Assembly (NCBI GenBank): GCA_019347595.1
Contig: JAHWLA010000050.1
Coordinates: 1-13,238, forward strand
Direction: 5' to 3'
Source of the DNA: Actinomycetota bacterium
Lineage (GTDB): Bacteria; Actinomycetota; Acidimicrobiia; Acidimicrobiales; JAHWLA01
Length of the DNA: 13,238 bases
Part shown: positions 1 to 6,097 of the stretch, piece after piece
Position numbering within the stretch: position 1 is the stretch's first letter
How the letters are laid out: each line of letters starts with the position of its first letter
Position numbers and translations under genes: made by a program
Notes under the pieces: model-generated
Told to the model about the DNA's origin: nothing
Database searches by the model: none
Seen by the model: only the letters and a program-made list of their open reading frames with translations

Positions 1-1
1 G

Positions 2-412
2 GCCGAGGGCAGGCGCAAGAGCCAGATCGAGGAGTACCTGGAGTCCTACGGCGGGCCCGGTGTGCAGCACATCGCCATGGCCACCGACGACATCGTGACC
101 TCGGTGGCCGCCTTGCGGGACCGGGGCGTGCGTTTCCTCACGCCGCCGCCCAGCTACTACGAGGACGCCCGCCGGCGCATGGACGGGATCGAGGCCGACC
201 TGCCGTGGGACGAGCTGGCCCGCCTCGGCATCCTCGTCGACCGCGAGTCGGGGGGGTATCTCCTCCAGGTGTTCACCGAGACGTTCGGCGACCGGCCCAC
301 CCTGTTCTTCGAGGTCATCCAGCGGGAGGGCGCCACCGGCTTCGGCGAGGGCAATTTCAAGGCCCTGTTCGAGGCCATCGAGCGCGAGCAGGCCCGCCGC
401 GGCAACCTCTAG
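2..412 (+). CDS. hpd: 4-hydroxyphenylpyruvate dioxygenase, C-terminal part (5' truncated)
   Basis: This is the C-terminal 136 residues of an Fe(II) dioxygenase that converts 4-hydroxyphenylpyruvate to homogentisate in cytosolic tyrosine catabolism; the reading frame runs off the left edge. The fragment opens with KSQIEEYLESYGGPGVQHIA, typical of HPPD, and its His (fragment residue 23) matches the second iron ligand. Glu 104 in FFEVIQR matches the third ligand. The ending GFGEGNFKALFEAIERE with a terminal RRGNL is the HPPD tail that gates the active site and argues against the related hydroxymandelate synthase. The first iron-binding His and the N-terminal domain lie outside the window. Fumarylacetoacetase follows 67 nt downstream on the same strand, so two steps of one pathway are adjacent; homogentisate dioxygenase and maleylacetoacetate isomerase are not in the window. 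Confidence 0.96.
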   Translation, partial: AEGRRKSQIEEYLESYGGPGVQHIAMATDDIVTSVAALRDRGVRFLTPPPSYYEDARRRMDGIEADLPWDELARLGILVDRESGGYLLQVFTETFGDRPTLFFEVIQREGATGFGEGNFKALFEAIEREQARRGNL

Positions 413-428
413 GGATGCCCAACCTCCA

Positions 429-475
429 AAGTGTGCGGAGTTGGGCCGCTCAGAGCGACCCAACTCCGCACACTT
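429..475. terminator. Near-perfect 23-bp inverted repeat between hpd and the fumarylacetoacetase gene
   Basis: Arms at 429-451 and 453-475 are reverse complements except for one C/A mismatch, with a single-base centre at 452. The outer 17 bp of each arm (AAGTGTGCGGAGTTGGG and its complement) pair perfectly. It starts 17 nt after the hpd stop and ends 4 nt before the next ATG. There is no T-tract. It could be an intrinsic terminator or attenuator, an mRNA-stabilising intercistronic hairpin, or a dispersed palindromic repeat. Its position means the folded RNA would occupy the place where the next gene's ribosome binding site should be. Confidence 0.7.
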
Positions 476-479
476 CGCG

Positions 480-1607
480 ATGAAGGACCATCTGCCGTAC
501 GGGGTGGCTCGGCCGCGGGACGGCGGGCCGGCCCGATGCGTGGCCCGCTGGGGCGACTCCTGTCTCGACCTCGCCGGCGCGCTCGGCGACGACGACCTCT
601 TCGACTCGCCGTCGCTCGACGCGTTCATGGCCGCGGGCCCCACGGCGTGGGACGAGGTGCGGGGCCGTCTCCTCGACGTGGTCGACCGCGACGCCGCTCC
701 CCTGCTCCCCGTGGCCGACGTCGACCTGCTGCTCCCCTGGACCCCGCGTGACTACGTCGACTTCTACGCGGCCGAAGCCCACGCCACCAACCTCGGGCAC
801 ATGTTCCGGCCCGGGGTCGAACCCCTGCTGCCGAACTGGCGGCACCTGCCCGTCGGCTACCACGGGCGCACGGCGACGATCGTGCCGAGCGGCGCGCCCG
901 TCTACCGCCCGCAGGGCCTCATCCCCCGCCTCGACGACGACGACGGCCCGCGGCTGCGCCCCACGGCCATGCTCGACGTCGAGGTGGAGCTCGGCGTCGT
1001 GCTCGGCGTCGGCTCCCAACGCGGGCGGCCGATCCCGGTGGACGAGGCGTGGGACCACATCTTCGGGTTCGCGCTCGTCAACGACTGGTCGGCTCGCGAC
1101 ATCCAGGCCTTCGAGTACCAGCCCCTCGGCCCCCACCTGGGCAAGTCGTTCGCCACCTCGGTATCGCCCTGGATCACGCCCGCAGCCGCCCTCCGCCCCC
1201 ACCTGGTGGACGGCCCGCCCCAGGACGTGGCCGACTACTTGCGAGTCGACGCCCCCCGCGTGCTCGACATCGAGCTGGCGCTGGAGCTCAACGGCACGGT
1301 GCTGTCGCGCCCCAACCCGCGCGACCTCTATTGGGGCCCGGCGCAGCTCGTCGCCCACGCCACCGTCAACGGGGCGGCCGCCCGCACCGGCGACCTCTAC
1401 GCCAGCGGGACGATCTCCGGGTGGGACCGCGCCACGTTCGGCAGCCTCATCGAGCTGACGTGGCGGGGGCGCGACGAGGTGGTGCTCCACGACGGCACCA
1501 TTCGTACGTTCCTGGAGGACGGCGACACCGTGGTGATCAGCGGCCGCGCCGGCGACGTCGTGCTCGGCGAGGTGGCCGGGCGGGTGGAGCCGCTACCGCT
1601 CGCGTGA
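480..1607 (+). CDS. fahA: Fumarylacetoacetase
   Basis: The 375-residue protein hydrolyses fumarylacetoacetate to fumarate and acetoacetate, the last step of tyrosine/homogentisate breakdown. The N-terminal SH3-like part covers about residues 1-85 and the FAH catalytic fold follows. Aligning by motif to the mammalian enzyme, Asp94 and His101 (DYVDFYAAEAHA), Arg110, Glu168 and Glu170 (LDVEVELG), Asp202 (NDWSARDIQ) and Lys222 (GKSF) occupy the metal and catalytic positions, so it looks active. LPNWRHLPVGYHGR is a family signature. It is somewhat shorter than the usual 400-420 residues. The ATG at 480 is chosen because it gives the usual LPYGV beginning; an in-frame TTG at 441 lies inside the inverted repeat. 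No Shine-Dalgarno precedes the ATG, since the right arm of the hairpin ends 4 nt upstream. Confidence 0.95.
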   Translation: MKDHLPYGVARPRDGGPARCVARWGDSCLDLAGALGDDDLFDSPSLDAFMAAGPTAWDEVRGRLLDVVDRDAAPLLPVADVDLLLPWTPRDYVDFYAAEAHATNLGHMFRPGVEPLLPNWRHLPVGYHGRTATIVPSGAPVYRPQGLIPRLDDDDGPRLRPTAMLDVEVELGVVLGVGSQRGRPIPVDEAWDHIFGFALVNDWSARDIQAFEYQPLGPHLGKSFATSVSPWITPAAALRPHLVDGPPQDVADYLRVDAPRVLDIELALELNGTVLSRPNPRDLYWGPAQLVAHATVNGAAARTGDLYASGTISGWDRATFGSLIELTWRGRDEVVLHDGTIRTFLEDGDTVVISGRAGDVVLGEVAGRVEPLPLA

Positions 1608-1751
1608 CACCGACGCAGGGACGGACATTCGGCGGAAGGCCACCCGCGTCAGCGTGCGGCCCTCGGCCTGACGGATCTCCAAGCCGTCGGAGAAGCGGCC
1701 CGCATCGCGGACCTCGCAGTAAGAGCGGCCGGGGTCGGCCAGCAGGCGCAC
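1593..1751 (-). CDS. Possible small ORF or gene remnant, unknown function
   Basis: A 52-codon frame from a GTG at 1751 ends in TAG inside the last codons of the convergent fumarylacetoacetase gene. The product begins VRLLADPGRSYCEVRDAG and continues FSDGLEIRQAEG. Almost every third base is G or C, as in the real genes here, and the residues are mixed and not the Arg/Ala/Pro-rich pattern of shadow frames. No ribosome binding site is visible. The 115 nt between it and the catalase-like gene hold no convincing gene. An imperfect direct repeat (GACGACGCCGCA at about 1752 and again about 1784, followed by related sequence) lies at the front of this frame, and a repeat offset of about 32 nt would shift the frame of a longer ancestral ORF. 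I do not recognise the protein. Confidence 0.25.
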   Translation of the reverse strand: MRLLADPGRSYCEVRDAGRFSDGLEIRQAEGRTLTRVAFRRMSVPASVSRER

Positions 1752-1866
1752 GACGACGCCGCATGCCGCTGGCCATCGGTGGAGACGACGCCGCACGCGT
1801 GGCCACCGTGCATCGGCCCCGTGTCCGCCCACGGTCCGGTCGCAACCCCCGCCATGGGCGCAGATG

Positions 1867-2541
1867 CTATCCCTGCGCTCCCGACGCGCCTCGGATCTCG
1901 TCGGTCGCGTCGGGCCGGGCCCGCTGGCTGCCGCGGTACGCCGGGTCGCGCAGGCGGTTGAGCGGGCCGATGGGACGGATGTCCGGGCCGGTGTTGGCGG
2001 GGTTGTAGCGCAGTTCGCGGGAGACGTCGTCCGGCAAGGCCGCCCCGACCTCGAGGCGCCCCACCGGACGCCACGCACCTGCGGGACCGGCGACCACCAA
2101 CCGGAAGACGGGCGGGTCGTCGCCCTCCGGCAGCGCGCCGATCACCACCAGCTCGTCCCCGACACGGAACAGCAGGATGCTGGAGTAGGGACGGCCGGCC
2201 GTCGCCCTGGTCGGGACCAGGAGATGACGGGTGGCCGCTCCCGACCCCGACGTGGCGAGCAGGAAGTCCTGGTCGCGACCGGGCCCGTAGGCATCGGGCA
2301 GCTTGACGGCGAGGCCGAGGATGTCGGGCCACGACTCGGGCAGGCCGACGCCGCGGGACAGGCGGACGACGGCGCGCTGCGGCTCGGTGCGCCGGAACAG
2401 CTCGGCGGGGCCGTCGCCGTCGAAGGTCACCGTCGCCTCGTGGCCCGATCCGACGGGGTGGAAGACGCGCTTGCGACGCACCGCGCTGAGCGCCCCGAAC
2501 AAGACGGCGGCCGCGCCACGCGCCAGAAAGGAGAACGGCAT
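1867..2541 (-). CDS. Compact catalase-superfamily protein
   Basis: The 224-residue protein is far shorter than usual catalases (about 480-750) and still shorter than mini-catalases. Several catalase landmarks appear in order: RVFHPVGSG (residues 25-33; His28 at the place of the distal haem His in RxxHxxGxG), VVRLSRGVGLPES...ILGLAVKL (58-81, like the RFS...RGFAVKF segment), and YNPANTGPDIRP (179-190) followed by R198-x-x-x-Y202, resembling the FNPxN...RxxxY stretch that carries the proximal haem Tyr. The match is by eye and the family is mostly uncharacterised, so peroxide removal is an inference; haem binding without activity or another peroxidase role is possible. The start at 2541 overlaps the divergent polymerase start; the ribosome binding site is weak and a GTG at codon 21 is an alternative. 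Confidence 0.7.
   Translation of the reverse strand: MPFSFLARGAAAVLFGALSAVRRKRVFHPVGSGHEATVTFDGDGPAELFRRTEPQRAVVRLSRGVGLPESWPDILGLAVKLPDAYGPGRDQDFLLATSGSGAATRHLLVPTRATAGRPYSSILLFRVGDELVVIGALPEGDDPPVFRLVVAGPAGAWRPVGRLEVGAALPDDVSRELRYNPANTGPDIRPIGPLNRLRDPAYRGSQRARPDATDEIRGASGAQG
2527..2533 (+). promoter_or_regulatory. Ribosome binding site fixing the start of the LigD-type polymerase
   Basis: AAAGGAG sits 6 nt before the ATG at 2540. It supports that start over the in-frame GTG codons at 2546, 2582 and 2597. The site lies within codons 3-5 of the divergent catalase-like gene. Confidence 0.8.
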
Positions 2542-3478
2542 GGGCGTGCCCTACCCCGCGCCCCGGGGTACCGATGCAGAGGTGACGGCATCGCTGGTGG
2601 AGATCGAGGGCAAGGCGCTGCGCCTCACCAACCTCGACAAGGTGCTCTACCCGGCCGTCGGGTTCACCAAGGCCGACCTCATCGACTACTACACCAGCGT
2701 GGCGCCGGTGCTGCTCCCCCACCTGGCCGGCCACCCGGTGACCCTGCACCGCTTCCCCGACGGCGTCCACGGCGTGCACTTCTACGAGACCCGCTGCCCG
2801 CCGCGGCCCGACTGGTTGCCGACCCAGCACATGTACACGTTCCGCCGATCGGGCAAGGAGGTGTTCGCGTGCCTGCTCGACGGCGCGCCGGCGTTGGTGT
2901 GGGCGGCGCAGGTGGCCGCCATCGAGCTCCACCCCTACCTCGGGTTGGCGTCGACGTTGGACTGCCCCACCGCGCTGGTGTTCGACCTCGACCCCGGCCC
3001 GCCCGCGGGCTTCGCGGAGGCGTGCCGCGTGGCGCTCGACGTGCGAGCGGTGCTCGACGGCATGGGCCTGGCGTCGTTCCCGAAGACATCGGGGTGGGCG
3101 GGCATGCACGTCTACGTCCCGCTGAACGGCACGGCGACCTACGACGACACCCGCGCCTTCGCCCGGGCCGTGGCCGCCGCGCTCACGCAGGACCGGCCCG
3201 ACGCCGTGATCGACGTGATGACGCGCGCCCGACGGGCGGGCAAGGTGTTCGTGGACTGGTCGCAGAACGACGCGGGCAAGTCGACGGTGGTCGCCTACTC
3301 ACTGCGAGGACGGGAGGTGCCCGTCGTGTCGGCGCCGGTGACCTGGGAGGAAGTGGCGGAGGGGGCGGAGGGTCGGCCCTTGGTGTTCGGCCCGGAGACG
3401 GTGCTGCGGCGGGTGGAAGACAGCGGCGATCTCTTCGCACCGGTGGCGACGCTGGAGCAGACGTTGCCGGGGCTTTGA
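2540..3478 (+). CDS. LigD-type primase-polymerase (Prim-PolC/PolD-like)
   Basis: The 312-residue stand-alone archaeo-eukaryotic primase-polymerase domain adds ribo- or deoxynucleotides at DNA gaps and ends. LTNLDKVLYPAVGFTK (29-44) is the family N-terminal signature. Catalytic acidic residues Asp149 and Asp151 lie in VFDLDPGPP; SGWAGMHVYVPL carries His190; VFVDWSQNDAGKSTVVAYSLR supplies the third metal Asp239 and downstream basic residues. All key residues are present. The ligase starts 2 nt after its stop, so the two are probably co-translated. This is the split arrangement known from mycobacterial Prim-PolC with LigC, which acts in gap-filling excision repair; it is not the three-domain LigD of canonical end joining. 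No Ku gene is in the window. Confidence 0.95.
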   Translation: MGVPYPAPRGTDAEVTASLVEIEGKALRLTNLDKVLYPAVGFTKADLIDYYTSVAPVLLPHLAGHPVTLHRFPDGVHGVHFYETRCPPRPDWLPTQHMYTFRRSGKEVFACLLDGAPALVWAAQVAAIELHPYLGLASTLDCPTALVFDLDPGPPAGFAEACRVALDVRAVLDGMGLASFPKTSGWAGMHVYVPLNGTATYDDTRAFARAVAAALTQDRPDAVIDVMTRARRAGKVFVDWSQNDAGKSTVVAYSLRGREVPVVSAPVTWEEVAEGAEGRPLVFGPETVLRRVEDSGDLFAPVATLEQTLPGL

Positions 3479-3480
3479 CC

Positions 3481-4518
3481 GTGGTGCTGCCTGTTTCGCC
3501 GCCGGTCACGCCGATGCTGGCGAAGCTGCAGCGGGACTTGCCGATCGGCGAGCAGTGGCGCTACGAGCCGAAATTCGACGGCTTCCGCGCCCTCGCGTTC
3601 CGAGACGGCGTCGAGGTCGACATCCGCAGCCGCAATCACCGCCCCTTCGCCCGCTACTTCCCCGAGGTGGTGGAGGCGCTGCTGGCCTTGTCGGCCGAAC
3701 GGGTCGTGCTCGACGGCGAGCTGGTGGCGGTGAGCGAGGGGGCGTTCGACTTCTCGGCGTTGATGCTGCGGCTGCACCCCTCGAAGTCGCGGGTCGACGT
3801 GTTGCGGCAGTCGACGCCCGCGCAGTTCCTCGTGTTCGACGTGCTGGCGCTGGGCGACGACGACCTGACCGAGCTGCCGTTCGTCGAGCGACGGGCGGCG
3901 TTGGAGTCGGTGGTGGCGTCGGCGGGCGAGGACGGTGCGTTGCAGTTGGTCCCGTCCACCGACGACGCCGGCGTGGCGACCGAGTGGCTCGACCGGCTCT
4001 CGGGCAACGGCATCGACGGCGTTGTCGCCAAGGCGGTCGACATGCGCTACGAGCCGGGGCGGCGCGGCATGGTGAAGGTGAAGCGGGAGCGCACCGCCGA
4101 CTGCGTGGTGGGCGGGTTCCGGGTGTTCCCGGGCGACCCGCCCGCGCTGGCGTCGCTGCTGTTGGGGCTGTACGACGACGCCGGGTCGTTGCGGCACGTG
4201 GGCGTGGCGTCGTCGTTCAGCGAGGCCCGGCGGCGGGAGCTGGTGCTCGAGCTGTTCCCGTCGATCACCCCGCTCGAGGGCCACCCGTGGGAGGCCGGCT
4301 TCGCGCTGGAGGGCGGGCCGATGGGACGGCTCAAGGGGGCGGCCGGGCAATGGCGGCCCGACATGGAGCACGACTGGGTGCCGGTGCGACCGGAGTTGGT
4401 GTGCGAGGTGGCCTACGACCGCGTCGACGCCGGGCGGTGGCGGCACCCGGCCCGCTTCGTGCGCTGGCGCCCCGACCGCGACCCGCGCTCCTGCTCACTC
4501 GCCCAACTGGCGCCGTGA
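3481..4518 (+). CDS. ligC: ATP-dependent DNA ligase, LigC type
   Basis: The 345-residue ligase seals nicks in DNA using ATP through a covalent lysyl-AMP. Motif I is EPKFDGFR with Lys31; LDGELVA (78-84) and the FLVFDVLAL stretch (117-125) are motif III-type elements; GIDGVVAK (177-184) is motif IV, and MVKVKRERTADCVVGG (from 197) is motif V. The C-terminal OB-fold ends in FVRWRPDRDPRSC, as in LigC proteins. Length is close to the usual 350-360. GTG at 3481 is preferred (VLPVSPPVTPMLAKL matches the family N-terminus); GTG 3484 or ATG 3514 cannot be excluded because no strong ribosome binding site exists, consistent with coupling to the polymerase 2 nt upstream. It presumably joins gaps filled by that polymerase. 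Confidence 0.95.
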   Translation: MVLPVSPPVTPMLAKLQRDLPIGEQWRYEPKFDGFRALAFRDGVEVDIRSRNHRPFARYFPEVVEALLALSAERVVLDGELVAVSEGAFDFSALMLRLHPSKSRVDVLRQSTPAQFLVFDVLALGDDDLTELPFVERRAALESVVASAGEDGALQLVPSTDDAGVATEWLDRLSGNGIDGVVAKAVDMRYEPGRRGMVKVKRERTADCVVGGFRVFPGDPPALASLLLGLYDDAGSLRHVGVASSFSEARRRELVLELFPSITPLEGHPWEAGFALEGGPMGRLKGAAGQWRPDMEHDWVPVRPELVCEVAYDRVDAGRWRHPARFVRWRPDRDPRSCSLAQLAP

Positions 4519-4576
4519 CCCGTTCTGGTCCGTAGATCCGGCGCCGGGGCGCCGGATCTACGGACCAGAAGCGGGT
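4518..4576. terminator. Long hairpin terminator between convergent operons
   Basis: Arms 4523-4545 and 4548-4570 form a perfect 23-bp stem with a 2-nt centre (GG); pairing continues outward for 5 bp (4518-4522 with 4572-4576) past a single bulged G at 4571. It fills the whole gap between the ligase stop and the stop of the convergent coiled-coil gene, so it most likely terminates transcription from both sides. There is no T-tract, as is common in high-GC actinobacteria. Confidence 0.85.
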
Positions 4577-4578
4577 TC

Positions 4579-5220
4579 TTAGCGTTTGGCGGTGCGGGAC
4601 GCCTTGGTGCGGCCCGCCGCCTTGCGGAGGCGCTGGGCCTCGTTGGCCGCGGTGACGGCCGCCTCTTCCTTCTCCAGGGCGGCGGCTTCCGCCTCGAGCT
4701 GGTCGAGCCGGGCCTGGCGCGCCTGCTTGTCGACGGCCGCCTCGGTCTTGGCCGCCGCCTTGCGCACCGCCGCCTTCTGCTTGGCGGCGCGCTCGGCCGC
4801 TTGGCGGGTCTCGGCCTGACGCTGTTGCTCGGCCCGCTGCTTCTGCTCCTCGGCCCGGCGCTCCGCCTCGATGCGGCGCTGCTCGGTCTCGTCGTGGCGG
4901 CGGCGGAACTCGGCATCGGCCTCGGCCGAGCGCTCCTCCGCCTCGGTGCGGAGGCGAACGGCGCGCGCCCGCTCGTCGGCGGCCAGACGGCGACGACGGG
5001 CTTCGGCGCGCAGCTCGTCGTCGTGCCACACCGCACCGGCCACGTCACGCACGGCAGCGTCGGCGCGGTCGAGCGTCAGTTCGACCGTGGAGCGGACGGC
5101 CGACAGGCGGCCGTCGCGCTCGGGCAGCAACCGCACCGCGGTGTCGAGCGGCGTGCGGACGGTGTGCAGGTAGCGGTCGAGTGCCTTTCTCGGCAACGTG
5201 CGGATGTCCATGGTCCTCAT
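4579..5220 (-). CDS. Alanine/arginine/glutamate-rich coiled-coil protein
   Basis: The 213-residue product has an ordered N-terminal part (about 1-65, LPRKALDRYLHTVRTPLDTA, with hydrophobic heptad positions) and then a long charged coiled coil rich in Ala, Glu, Arg and Gln from about 68 to 200, ending in a basic Lys/Arg tail (KASRTAKR). It has no signal peptide or membrane segment. The ATG at 5220 overlaps the stop of the CsbD-like gene as ATGA; a second ATG at 5211 has better spacing from GGAGG, so either start is possible. It is the last gene of the minus-strand stress-like operon. Similar Ala-rich coiled-coil proteins in actinobacteria are often auto-annotated as IF2-like because of composition only; a translation role is not supported. 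A structural or envelope-stress scaffold role is inference. Confidence 0.85.
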   Translation of the reverse strand: MRTMDIRTLPRKALDRYLHTVRTPLDTAVRLLPERDGRLSAVRSTVELTLDRADAAVRDVAGAVWHDDELRAEARRRRLAADERARAVRLRTEAEERSAEADAEFRRRHDETEQRRIEAERRAEEQKQRAEQQRQAETRQAAERAAKQKAAVRKAAAKTEAAVDKQARQARLDQLEAEAAALEKEEAAVTAANEAQRLRKAAGRTKASRTAKR

Positions 5221-5714
5221 GCCTCCGGGTCGATGACGTTCGCCGTCGCCTCGGCGCGGCGGGCTTCCTGTTCCAGGCGGGCGACCTCGCCGGCCGCCTC
5301 CAGTCGTTGACGAGTGGCGCGCTCCTCGGCCGTCTCGGCCGCCTGCTCCTGGGCGCGGCGGGCGGCGTCGGCCGCATCCTCCTGGCGGCGGGCGCGTGCC
5401 TCTGCCTCCTGCTCGCTTCGGCGGCGCTCCTCCTCGGCGGCGTCGTGCTGCCGCTCGGCCGCCACCTCGGTCTGGAGTCGCGCCCGCTCGGTCTCGAGCT
5501 CGTCCTTCGCCGTCTCCAGTTCCGCCTCCCGGCGTCGCTGCTCGGCTTCCGCCTCCTGGCGGCGGGCCTCGATCTCGGCGTCGGCCGAGGACTCCTGCAG
5601 GCGGCCCTCACGGGCGAGCTGGTCGTCGCCGACGGTGGAGCCGAGCGCCGCCTTCACCTTCCCTGCGACCTTGCCGAGCAGGCCCCCGGCCGTGCTCTCG
5701 GTGTGGTCCGTCAC
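5217..5714 (-). CDS. CsbD-like domain fused to a coiled coil
   Basis: The 165-residue protein begins with a CsbD-like segment (about 10-42: GLLGKVAGKVKAALGSTVGDDQLAREG), resembling the general stress protein CsbD of Bacillus, a SigB-regulated protein of unknown biochemical role. From about 45 to 160 it is an uninterrupted Glu/Arg/Ala-rich coiled coil. Normal CsbD proteins are only 60-70 residues, so the long coil is an extension. Start is GTG at 5714, with GGAGG 8 nt upstream. It overlaps the next coiled-coil gene by 4 nt, so the two are translationally coupled and may form a hetero-oligomer through their coils (inference). The STAS genes lie 41 nt upstream on the same strand, and a SigB-like promoter candidate precedes it. 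Confidence 0.85.
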   Translation of the reverse strand: MTDHTESTAGGLLGKVAGKVKAALGSTVGDDQLAREGRLQESSADAEIEARRQEAEAEQRRREAELETAKDELETERARLQTEVAAERQHDAAEEERRRSEQEAEARARRQEDAADAARRAQEQAAETAEERATRQRLEAAGEVARLEQEARRAEATANVIDPEA

Positions 5715-5755
5715 TGTGCTTGCCTCCGGGTTTCGTTGCGTGTGTTCGCTACGGT

Positions 5756-5781
5756 TTACCCACTTTTAAACGGGAGCAAGC
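5756..5781 (-). promoter_or_regulatory. SigB/SigF-like promoter candidate for the CsbD/coiled-coil pair
   Basis: Read on the minus strand: GCTT, 16 nt, then GGGTAA. The stress sigma factor consensus in actinobacteria is about GNNT/GTTT, 14-17 nt, GGGTAT. The -10 element contains the TAA stop of the upstream STAS gene, and the GTG of the CsbD-like gene is 42 nt farther on. It would allow expression apart from the STAS genes. By-eye match only. Confidence 0.4.
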
Positions 5782-6097
5782 ACTGTTCGTCGGCGGTCAT
5801 CTCGGCCAGCACATCGGCCACCGGGCCGTGCGGGCCGGTGAGGCGGTACTCCACACCGAGATGCTTGGCCAAGCGGCTGCACGCCAGGAGGAAGGCGGCG
5901 CCCTCGTGGTCGATGGCCTCGAGGGCGCGCAGGTCGATCTCGACACGAGGCGGCTCGCACCGCAGGGCGGCGACGACGATGTCGCGCAGGTCGATGCACG
6001 ACCGGTCGGCTTGGCCCACCAGGCTCAAGCGCAGGCCGCCGTCGGCGTCCTCGGCGGTGACCACACGAAGCTCGTGCTCGGCGTACAAGGCGGTCAC
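5756..6097 (-). CDS. STAS-domain protein with a degenerate phosphorylation site
   Basis: The 113-residue protein is a single STAS domain of the anti-sigma-factor antagonist class: GLRLSLVGQADRSC (21-34) is the first strand pair, PRVEIDLRALEAIDHEGAAFLLAC (50-73) the central strand and helix, and VEYRLTGPHGPVADVLAEM (82-100) the end. In classical antagonists the loop reads D-S-S/T-G, with the Ser phosphorylated by an anti-sigma kinase. Here it is D63-H64-E65-G66, so no phosphorylatable Ser is at that place. The GTG start at 6097 overlaps the stop of the upstream STAS gene by 4 nt (GTGA), giving coupling. It may be a constitutive antagonist, or a mimic of the phosphorylated form that partners the upstream protein. 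Confidence 0.85.
   Translation of the reverse strand: MTALYAEHELRVVTAEDADGGLRLSLVGQADRSCIDLRDIVVAALRCEPPRVEIDLRALEAIDHEGAAFLLACSRLAKHLGVEYRLTGPHGPVADVLAEMTADEQCLLPFKSG

Noticed and set aside
450..1490. Long minus-strand open frame opposite the fumarylacetoacetase gene
   Set aside because: Arg/Gly/Val-rich sequence typical of the antisense of high-GC coding DNA; the plus strand carries all the enzyme motifs.
2551..2570. TACCCC...GGGGTA palindrome in the first codons of the polymerase gene as an operator for the divergent pair
   Set aside because: Short arms in GC-rich coding sequence, and no promoter elements fitting it were found on either strand.
1864..3480. N-terminal extension of the ligase frame back to 1864
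   Set aside because: The frame is open by chance; it overlaps the polymerase and catalase-like genes. Family length and the VLPVSPPVTPMLAKL start support GTG 3481.
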